Shown one piece after another: positions 29,720-35,620 of a stretch of 35,620 bases of DNA; positions within the stretch are counted from its first letter, which is position 1; each line of letters begins with the position of its first letter. Location of the stretch: contig JACKBY010000028.1 in assembly GCA_020634335.1 (NCBI GenBank), positions 1 through 35,620 on the forward strand. Reading direction: 5' to 3'. The translations under genes and the position numbers were made by a program. The stretch comes from Promineifilum sp. (lineage in GTDB: Bacteria; Chloroflexota; Anaerolineae; Promineifilales; Promineifilaceae). The notes under the pieces were generated by a model. It saw only the letters and a program-made list of their open reading frames with translations, had not been told where the DNA came from and did not search any database.

Positions 29720-32599
29720 ATGACTGACGTATTGGCCGCCGTCCGCTGGTGGGCGGCACTGACGCTTTTGGGGCTGGCAGCGCTGCCGCTGGTCTACACA
29801 TTGCTGCGGCGGCTGCCCGACCGCGGCTACGCCTTCGCGCGCCCGGCCGGGCTGTTGCTGGCGGCCTACGTTTTCTGGCTGGCCGGCTCGCTGGGCTTTG
29901 CCGGCAACGACGGCGGCGGCATCGTCCTGGCGATTGGCATCGTGGCCGCCCTTTCCTGGCTGGCCTACCGCCGGCGGCCGGACACCGACCCGTCCTTACG
30001 AGAATGGCTACGCGAGAATATGACCGCGGCCGTCGCCGCCGAACTGCTCTTCCTGGCGATCTTCGCCTTGTGGGTCTGGGTGCGCGCCCAAAATCCATCC
30101 ATCAGCGCCACCGAGAAGCCGATGGAGTTCGCCTTCCTTAACGGCGTCGGCCGCAGCCCCGCCTTCCCGCCTCTCGACCCGTGGCTGTCGGGTTTTGCCA
30201 TCAGCTACTACTACTTCGGCTACGTCATGGTTTCCCTGCTGGGGCGGCTGTCCTTTGTCGCCGAGCCGCAGGCCTTCAACCTGGCTATCGCCTGGATCGT
30301 GGCCGGGACGGCGACGGGGGCATTCGGCGTCGTTTATAACCTGATCAGCCTGCGGCGACATACGACATACGAGATACGAGATACGCGATCAGACCGGTCT
30401 GAACGCTTATCTCGTATCTCGTATGTCGTGTCTAAACCGGCTCTTCTGTGGGGTCTTGTTGCCGCTCTGGCCGTTCCGCTGGCCGGGAACCAGCAAATGG
30501 CGCTGGAACTGTTGCACGGCAACGGCGTGGGGAGCGACGGTTTCTGGGCCTGGCTCGACGTGCGCGACGTGGAAGGCCCGGCCGTCAGCCCGGCCGAGGA
30601 CGGCGCTCCGCCCCGCTACGAGACATCGGCCTGGTGGTGGTGGCGCACGTCGCGGGTCATCCACGAGTACCACCTCTCCGGCCGGGCCGAGGAAGGGCTG
30701 GAGCCCATCGTCGAAGTCCCGGCCTTCAGCTTCATTCTCGGCGATCTGCACCCCCACGTTCTGGCCCTGCCCTTCGCCTTTCTGGCAATGGCCGTGGCGC
30801 TGGCCTGGTGGCTGGAGATCAGGCAAATTGCGAATGACGAATTACGAGTGACCAATGAAGAGCGCTCGTCACTCGTCACTCGTCGCTCGTCATTCGTCAC
30901 TCGTTTCGGCGCTCCCCTCTCCTTGTGGCTGTTCACGGCTGTCGTGCTGGGCGGGCTGTCGTTCCTTAACACGTGGGATGTGGGCATTTACCTGTTTCTG
31001 GTGCTGGGGGCCTTCTTTCTGGCCCACTGGTTCGTGGCGGGGACGACGCGCGGGCTGCCGGGCCGGACGGCGCTGCTGGCCGTCTCCCTGGTGGCGGCGG
31101 CCGTGGTGCTCTATCTGCCGTTCTATCTCGGCTTTCGCTCGCAGGCCGGCGCGCCGTTTATCCTGCCGTTTCTGATGCGGCCGACGCGGCTGGTGCAATA
31201 CCTGATCATTTTCGGCCTGCCCCTATCGGCCATCACTATCTTGCTGGTAACGCTGGCCGCGCGGCAGCGCTTTCGCCACTGGCGGGCGGGCGTGGGCGCG
31301 GCTGCGGCGGTGGTGGGCGGGCTGCTGCTGATCATGCTGCTGTGGACGTGGCTGCTGGCCGCGGGGCCGGAGAACGGCCGCATCCTGGGCCTGGCTAACG
31401 AGCTAAACTTGGGCTTGCCGCCGCATCCGGGCGGGGCGATTGCGCCGCTGTGGGGGTTGCGGGCGGTGGGGGCGCTGCTGCCGCCGCTGCTGGCCGCGCG
31501 GCTGGGGTCGCCGTGGCTGGTGCTGGGGCTGGCGGGGTTGCTGGCGCTGGTGGTCATGGTGCTGCGGACGTGGGGGGAAGAAGAGCATCCACAGATTTCG
31601 CGGGGGACACCGATTATAGAGGTCGAAGAGGGCATACAGCGGGAAGGCACCGAGCCGGGGTTTGATTCAGAGCGGCTGCTGGTCACTGAACACGCGCGCC
31701 CGGACACAGATCACCCCCCTCTGCCCACCCCTCACGCCTTCGACGTGGATGCGCTGGCGGCCGTGGAGGTGCCGGTGGATGCCGGTTGGGGGACGCGGGC
31801 CATGCCTTTCGTGCTGCTGCTGGTTCTCACCGGGCTGCTGCTGACGCTGGGGCCGGAGTTCATCTATCTGCGCGACAACTTCGGCGTGCGGCTGAACACG
31901 ACCTTCAAGTTCTACTATCAGGCCTGGGCCATGTTTGGCGTCGCCGCGGTCGTGGGCCTGGACTATCTGTGGGCCACACGGCGCAGCCCCGCCTCGCGGG
32001 CCGTGGCCGCCGTCGCCACGGCCGGCTACGCGGCGCTGCTGGCCGTGGCCCTGCTGTTCCCCGTCTATGCCGTGCGGTCGCGAGCGGCCGAATATCGCGG
32101 CCCGGCTCGCGCCGCCGACGGCACGCCGCTGGAGCGCCAACCGGCCACCCTCGACGGACTGGCCTGGCTGGCACGCTTCAACCCGTCGGAGTACGAGGCC
32201 ATCACGTGGCTGCGCGACCAAGCCGCCGCGACCAGCGGCCCGCCCCCGGTGGTGCTGGAGGCGGTCGGCGGGCAGTACAGCGGCTACGGTCGCGTGTCGG
32301 CCAACACCGGCCTGCCCACCATCCTGGGCTGGCCCGGCCACGAATGGCAGTGGCGCGGCAGCGACCACCCCGAACCCGGCCGCCGCGAGCCGCTGGTCGA
32401 ACAAATCTATACCACGCGCGACCTGGGCGTCGTCGGCTTCCTGCTCGACCAGTTCGATGTGGCTTACATCTACGTGGGCGACCTGGAGCGGGAGCAATAC
32501 GGCGAGGCCGGCCTGCGCAAATTCGCCGACGCGCTGGAGGTTGCCTTCGCCAATGACCGTGTTACCATCTACCGCTGGCAACCAGTCGCCCTTCAATAA
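29720..32599 (+). CDS. DUF2298 (YYY) membrane protein, paralogue of the C-terminal half of the preceding fusion
   Basis: 959 residues, about 14-16 hydrophobic segments. Its motifs follow the C-terminal half of the 24292 gene in the same order: RLPDRGYAFARP, TEKPMEFAFLNGV, FAISYYYFGYV, GDLHPHVLALPFAF, LNTWDVGIYLFLV, LNTTFKFYYQAWAM, and GLPTILGWPGHEWQW. It is therefore a tandem paralogue lacking the N-terminal glycosyltransferase. Likely a polytopic membrane component of a lipid-linked sugar or surface glycan system; function unproven. In-frame repeat insertions encode residues ~213-238 and ~372-395. A further hydrophilic stretch (~615-680) is absent from the paralogue. The next gene starts three bases after its stop, so the two are co-translated. 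The 181 bases upstream hold no recognised feature. Confidence 0.85.
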   Translation: MTDVLAAVRWWAALTLLGLAALPLVYTLLRRLPDRGYAFARPAGLLLAAYVFWLAGSLGFAGNDGGGIVLAIGIVAALSWLAYRRRPDTDPSLREWLRENMTAAVAAELLFLAIFALWVWVRAQNPSISATEKPMEFAFLNGVGRSPAFPPLDPWLSGFAISYYYFGYVMVSLLGRLSFVAEPQAFNLAIAWIVAGTATGAFGVVYNLISLRRHTTYEIRDTRSDRSERLSRISYVVSKPALLWGLVAALAVPLAGNQQMALELLHGNGVGSDGFWAWLDVRDVEGPAVSPAEDGAPPRYETSAWWWWRTSRVIHEYHLSGRAEEGLEPIVEVPAFSFILGDLHPHVLALPFAFLAMAVALAWWLEIRQIANDELRVTNEERSSLVTRRSSFVTRFGAPLSLWLFTAVVLGGLSFLNTWDVGIYLFLVLGAFFLAHWFVAGTTRGLPGRTALLAVSLVAAAVVLYLPFYLGFRSQAGAPFILPFLMRPTRLVQYLIIFGLPLSAITILLVTLAARQRFRHWRAGVGAAAAVVGGLLLIMLLWTWLLAAGPENGRILGLANELNLGLPPHPGGAIAPLWGLRAVGALLPPLLAARLGSPWLVLGLAGLLALVVMVLRTWGEEEHPQISRGTPIIEVEEGIQREGTEPGFDSERLLVTEHARPDTDHPPLPTPHAFDVDALAAVEVPVDAGWGTRAMPFVLLLVLTGLLLTLGPEFIYLRDNFGVRLNTTFKFYYQAWAMFGVAAVVGLDYLWATRRSPASRAVAAVATAGYAALLAVALLFPVYAVRSRAAEYRGPARAADGTPLERQPATLDGLAWLARFNPSEYEAITWLRDQAAATSGPPPVVLEAVGGQYSGYGRVSANTGLPTILGWPGHEWQWRGSDHPEPGRREPLVEQIYTTRDLGVVGFLLDQFDVAYIYVGDLEREQYGEAGLRKFADALEVAFANDRVTIYRWQPVALQ
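30356..30433 (+). repeat. In-frame ACGAGAT heptamer palindrome in the DUF2298 paralogue
   Basis: CGACATACGACATACGAGAT continuing to 30385 faces CTTATCTCGTATCTCGTATG to 30433. A perfect AGACCGGTCT lies near the centre. Encodes HTTYEIRDTRSDRSERLSRI and then SYVVSK. The position is equivalent to insertion 4 of the giant gene. Confidence 0.88.
30832..30904 (+). repeat. In-frame ACGAATT/ACGAGTG heptamer palindrome in the DUF2298 paralogue
   Basis: GAATGACGAATTACGAGTGA faces a long right arm of CACTCGT/CATTCGT units (30864-30904). Encodes NDELRVTNEERSSLVTRRSS and then FVTR. The position is equivalent to insertion 5 of the giant gene, which is of the other heptamer class. Confidence 0.88.
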
Positions 32600-32602
32600 G
32601 CA

Positions 32603-34531
32603 ATGATGGCCGGTGAAACAAACCCGATTGTCCCTGCCCCGGACGCGGCCGATGAGGCCCTTATGACCGATTCTCCCCGTCCGGCAGCCCCCCCGGCGGC
32701 CGATAGGCCGAGCGATTCTGCCGGCGCTCCGGTCGGACGGGCGCGCGCGTGGGCGTCCTTCACCATCGCCGACGGCCTGATGCTGCTCATCGGCGGGCTG
32801 GCCGCCTGGCTGCGCCTGGGCGATCTGGCCGGGCTGCCCCTCTCGCCGGCCGAGGCCACGGCGGCGCTGGCGAACCGGCAGTTCTGGTCGGCCGCGCCGC
32901 TCGATGTGCCCGTGAGCAGTCCGGCCTACTTCGCCTTCACCCATCTGGTGATGTCGCTGGGCGGCAGCAGCGATACGGCGGCACGGCTCGTTCCGGCCGT
33001 TTTCGGCGTGCTGACTGTTCTGCTGGTCTGGGCCTGGCGCGGGCGGGCGGGGCCGTTGGCGCGGCTCGCGGCCGGGTTGTTTCTGGCCGTGTCGCCGCTG
33101 CTGGTGGCCGTCTCGCGCACGGCAGGCGGCGACGCCATCGCGCTTTTCGCGCTGCTGGGCCTGGCGGTGGCCGCCAATCGCGTGCTCGACGGCCGGCGTC
33201 AGTGGGCTATCACCGCCGGGGTTGCCCTGGGGCTGGGGCTGACCAGTTCGCCGCTGTTCTATAGCGGCCTTGTGGCGTTGATCGTCATGATCCTGGTCGC
33301 ACAACCATTCCGTCGCTCCGCTGTAGCGCAAGCTGTCCAACTGGCAGCAGAAGACGAACGCCAGCTGGACAGCTTGCGCCACAGCCCGCAGCAGATGGCG
33401 GCAGAAGAAGGCAAGCGGGACAGCTTGCGCTACATGGGGCTGGCGGCGGGCCTCACGTTTGCCGCTGTCGCCACCAGCCTGTCGCTCTACCCGGCGGGTC
33501 TGGGGGCGGCGTTGCGCCTGTTGCCGGCGTGGCTGGCCCAATTCAGTCTGCCGTCGAGCGCCGGCGTGGCCGTCTCGCCGCTACTGGCCCTGCTGCGCTA
33601 CGAACCGGCGGCCGTCGTCCTGGGCCTGCCGGCCGTCGTCGCCGCGGGACGCGGACGCCGTGGGCGGGCGCTGTCGGTGTGGCTTGGCCTGGCGCTGCTG
33701 CTGACGCTGCTGCAATCCGGCGTACTGGTCAATGTCACCGCTGCCCTGCTGCCGGCCTATTTGCTCGCCGGGCTGGCGGCGGCGGCGGCCGTGGGCCGGC
33801 GTGACCCGGCCCCGGTCGCCGGGCGGCGCACAGGCTGGTTCACGGCGGCGGCCATTCTGGGGCTGGGGGCGCTGCTGCTGGTCGCCGGCGGCCGCCTGGC
33901 CCGGCTCAACCTGCTGGCCGGGGAAAACACGACGCTGATCGCCCTGGCCGTGCTGGCGTTTATTCTGGCCGGGGGAGCGGTGGTGCTGGCGATGGCCTGG
34001 GAAAGCCCGGCGGCGCGGCGCGGCGCGTTCCTGGGCGCGGCCGGGCTGCTGCTCTTCTGGCAATGGGGGGCGGCCTGGCAACTGAGCCGCGTGGGAGCCA
34101 ACGACCCTCGCGAGCGCTGGGTGACGGAGGGCAGCACCAACGACGTGGCGGTGATGATCGACTTGCTGGGGGATGTCTCGCGGCAGGTGAAGAACTCCAA
34201 CCGCGACCTGATCATCTTTAGCCAGGTCGAGTCGCCGGTGCTGCGCTGGTATCTGGGTGATTTCGTCGGCTTCCAGAGCGGCCCGGCGCTGCCCGTAAAC
34301 ACGACGGCCGATGTGGTGATTACCCCGGCCGGCAGCGATCCGGCCCTGCCGGCCGACTATTTCGGCGCCGACTTCGGCCTGACGCAGCGCGACCCGCTTG
34401 CCGCGGGGCCGGGCACGGTGTCGGACGTGCTCAAATGGTGGCTGTTCCGCGAATCGACGGCCGTCCCGGACACGCAACGGGTGGTCGTGTGGGTGCGCAG
34501 CGATTTGGCGAATGCGCCAGGAGATGGCTGA
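32603..34531 (+). CDS. GT-C membrane glycosyltransferase, Agl23/TIGR03663-like
   Basis: 642 residues starting three bases after the upstream stop; a second ATG follows directly. A ~50-residue Pro/Ala-rich N-terminus precedes the first helix (ADGLMLLIGGLAAWLRLGDL). The next loop, LPLSPAEATAALANRQFW, occupies the position of the acidic loop of GT-C enzymes. Next come an SPAYFAFTHLVMSLGGSSDT segment and ~10 further hydrophobic segments. The C-terminal ~130 residues are soluble and contain LIIFSQVESPVLRWYLGDF, typical of the TIGR03663 group, whose members are reported near DUF2298 proteins in Chloroflexota and archaea. Sugar donor and acceptor are unknown. Residues ~240-278 are encoded by an in-frame palindrome doublet plus a half copy. 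Confidence 0.75.
   Translation: MMAGETNPIVPAPDAADEALMTDSPRPAAPPAADRPSDSAGAPVGRARAWASFTIADGLMLLIGGLAAWLRLGDLAGLPLSPAEATAALANRQFWSAAPLDVPVSSPAYFAFTHLVMSLGGSSDTAARLVPAVFGVLTVLLVWAWRGRAGPLARLAAGLFLAVSPLLVAVSRTAGGDAIALFALLGLAVAANRVLDGRRQWAITAGVALGLGLTSSPLFYSGLVALIVMILVAQPFRRSAVAQAVQLAAEDERQLDSLRHSPQQMAAEEGKRDSLRYMGLAAGLTFAAVATSLSLYPAGLGAALRLLPAWLAQFSLPSSAGVAVSPLLALLRYEPAAVVLGLPAVVAAGRGRRGRALSVWLGLALLLTLLQSGVLVNVTAALLPAYLLAGLAAAAAVGRRDPAPVAGRRTGWFTAAAILGLGALLLVAGGRLARLNLLAGENTTLIALAVLAFILAGGAVVLAMAWESPAARRGAFLGAAGLLLFWQWGAAWQLSRVGANDPRERWVTEGSTNDVAVMIDLLGDVSRQVKNSNRDLIIFSQVESPVLRWYLGDFVGFQSGPALPVNTTADVVITPAGSDPALPADYFGADFGLTQRDPLAAGPGTVSDVLKWWLFRESTAVPDTQRVVVWVRSDLANAPGDG
33321..33435 (+). repeat. 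In-frame GTAG-headed palindrome doublet plus half copy in the glycosyltransferase gene
   Basis: CTGTAGCGCAAGCTGTCCAA begins and CCAGCTGGACAGCTTGCGCC plus ACAG ends the doublet (33321-33384); these arms are long inverted repeats. A half copy GCGGGACAGCTTGCGCTACA follows (33414-33435). Encodes VAQAVQLAAEDERQLDSLRH and then SPQQMAAEEGKRDSLRYM. Here GTAG is read GTA-G, so no stop appears. Confidence 0.88.
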
Positions 34532-34610
34532 ACTGTGTATTAAGCCATTATTTGAAGAATAGGACTATCCCGCTTCTTCCGGTTAAATCGATAGCCACAG
34601 ATTATTCACA

Positions 34611-35219
34611 ATGACCGACCAACACTTGCTGAGGTGGAACGACGCGATCATGGCCGACAGCGCGCCGGGCGACGAAACGGACGCGCTCATCGCGCGCTGT
34701 CTGGCCGGCGAGCAACGCGCCTACGTCGAACTCTATGACTACTACAGCGGCCTCATCTACCGCCTGAGCTATAGCCTGCTGGGCGATCGCGAGGACGCCG
34801 AAGAAGTGTTGCAGGACAGCTTCGAGTATGCTTTCCGCCGCCTCGACCACTTTGATGCGCGCAAGTCGGCCTTCAAGACCTGGCTCTACCGGATCGCCGT
34901 CAGCCGCTGCCGCAACAAGCGCCGCCGCAAATGGCTGCCGTCGTTCTCGCTCAGCGCCTTCGACGGCGACGAACCGCGGGACCCGGCGGCCACCCCACCG
35001 GACGAGCGCGCGCTGCTCAGCGAGCAACAGCGCGAGGTGTGGGCGGCCGTCAGCGATCTGTCGCCCAAGCTGCGCGAGGTGGCAATCCTGCGCTATTATG
35101 GCGGTCTGCCCTATGCCGAGATCGGTCAGGTGCTCGACATCCCGCCCAAGACGGCCGAGTCGCGCATGAGGCTGGCCCACAAGGCGCTGCGGGAACGACT
35201 GAGCGACATCGTGGAGTGA
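34611..35219 (+). CDS. ECF-type RNA polymerase sigma factor
   Basis: 202 residues. Region 2 starts IARCLAGEQRAYVELYDYYS and includes RLSYSLLGDREDAEEVLQDS and TWLYRIAVSRCRNKRRRK. Region 4 has LSEQQREVWAAVSDLSPKLR, EVAILRYYGGLPYAEIGQVL and PPKTAESRMRLAHKALRERL. No region 1 or 3, and no C-terminal extension, so it is a plain ECF factor. It probably directs core polymerase to envelope or stress promoters and is held inactive by the anti-sigma factor encoded 113 bases downstream. An autoregulatory ECF promoter was not recognised upstream. Confidence 0.95.
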   Translation: MTDQHLLRWNDAIMADSAPGDETDALIARCLAGEQRAYVELYDYYSGLIYRLSYSLLGDREDAEEVLQDSFEYAFRRLDHFDARKSAFKTWLYRIAVSRCRNKRRRKWLPSFSLSAFDGDEPRDPAATPPDERALLSEQQREVWAAVSDLSPKLREVAILRYYGGLPYAEIGQVLDIPPKTAESRMRLAHKALRERLSDIVE

Positions 35220-35332
35220 GGCCGACGCTCTCAGGACGTGTATATAAAGGTAATGCGTTCGTGCAACGGGCAACTGGAGGGGCGTTCTTCGGAAACGACC
35301 CTAAAGTGCCTGACTGCGAACCCTGAACAATC

Positions 35333-35620
35333 ATGGACACCGAGCACATTTTGTCACTGACCACCGATTACGCGCTGGGGCTGCTGACGGCCGAGGAGCG
35401 CCGCCGCGTGGAGCGCCACGCCGGCCGCTGCCCCACCTGCCGCGCCGCCCTGGCCCGCGAGCGCAGTCTGGCCGCCCTGGTGCGCGGCGCGGTGCAACAG
35501 GCGACGTGGCCCGACCCCGCCCGGCTGGGCGCGCTGCGTCCGGCCGCCGCCCGGCCCCGTCCCGCCGTCGCCCCGCTCTACCGGCGGCTGGCCCCGGTGA
35601 CGCTGGCCACCGTGCTGCTG
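35333..35620 (+). CDS. Zinc-finger anti-sigma factor (partial, cut by the window end)
   Basis: The first 96 codons are visible. MDTEHILSLTTDYALGLLTA leads to ERHAGRCPTCRAAL, the H-x3-C-x2-C motif of zinc-binding anti-sigma domains (ZAS). A basic Pro/Ala-rich linker follows, and the last visible residues (LAPVTLATVLL) begin a membrane helix. From the family it is a membrane-anchored inhibitor of the adjacent ECF sigma factor. The 113-base spacer upstream has no strong Shine-Dalgarno. Confidence 0.88.
   Translation, partial: MDTEHILSLTTDYALGLLTAEERRRVERHAGRCPTCRAALARERSLAALVRGAVQQATWPDPARLGALRPAAARPRPAVAPLYRRLAPVTLATVLL

Noticed and set aside
25086..30904. CRISPR array
   Set aside because: The repeats are 7-base tandem units arranged as palindromes without unique spacers of constant length, and no cas gene is present.
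31667..33541. A 624-codon open frame antisense to the DUF2298 and glycosyltransferase genes
   Set aside because: Gln/Arg-rich composition, crosses two real genes and the repeats; no start signal.
24292..34531. Frameshift or assembly error behind the in-frame repeats
   Set aside because: The frame stays open through all insertions and conserved motifs continue in the same frame after each one, so error is unlikely, although long reads would settle it.
1..35620. tRNA, rRNA or riboswitch
   Set aside because: No cloverleaf, rRNA signature or known aptamer core was recognised by eye; a covariance-model search would be needed to exclude a divergent one.

Overview
The window looks like a stretch of a high-GC chromosome from an uncultured or filamentous Chloroflexota (Anaerolineae-like) bacterium. 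The best taxonomic clue is the cluster at 24292-34531: two very large DUF2298-type (YYY motif) membrane proteins next to GT-C/ArnT-like glycosyltransferases, a combination known mainly from Chloroflexota and archaea. Housekeeping genes (tex, tsaD, selA, a DnaE-type polymerase) fit a bacterial chromosome. No prophage, insertion sequence, CRISPR array, rRNA or tRNA was seen. The phylum assignment is an inference.

Layout. 1-5349: the tail of a choice-of-anchor-Q type surface protein, an F420/NADP-binding reductase, a secreted cohesin-like protein, tex and a coupled FMN split-barrel protein. 5458-9356: a membrane protein, a selenium-dependent-type xanthine dehydrogenase fusion and a PIN-toxin remnant. 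9373-15351, minus strand: a PAS histidine kinase, an apparent operon (membrane protein, selA, tsaD), a small Chloroflexota-type protein, an orphan VapB-like antitoxin and a short-chain dehydrogenase. 15688-21020, plus strand: an error-prone-type DNA polymerase III alpha subunit, a lipoprotein and an AlaX-type alanyl-tRNA editing protein. 21084-24044: an AraC-DinB fusion, an inverted-repeat-flanked module with a 239-residue unknown protein, and a Crp/Fnr regulator. 24292-34531: three giant or large membrane proteins of a surface-glycan type system. 34611-35620: an ECF sigma factor and a zinc-finger anti-sigma factor cut by the window edge.

The most striking content is repetitive and cuts across genes. 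One set is GTAG-headed palindrome doublets (GTRGCGC ... GCGCTAC), resembling REP/REPIN/BIME elements. A second set is palindromes built from heptanucleotide tandem repeats (ACGAGAT, ACGAGTG/ACGAATG, ACCACCG units). A third is a GGAAACCGG palindrome. They lie between genes, and they also sit in frame inside coding regions: at least five places in the 1748-residue protein, two in its 959-residue paralogue, one in the 642-residue glycosyltransferase and one in the xanthine dehydrogenase. Nearly all fall in predicted loops between membrane helices. In the two DUF2298 paralogues, two equivalent loops carry insertions from different repeat families, which argues for independent, recurrent protein-level insertion.

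A second unusual structure is at 22093-23222. A copy of the crp promoter, Shine-Dalgarno and first ~21 codons (61 of 72 bases identical) sits in front of an unrelated gene, coupled to it by an ATGA overlap. The whole module is bounded by two inverted copies of a 93-base element. Several genes appear to be leaderless, with a TATAAT-like -10 box 7-9 bases before the start codon.
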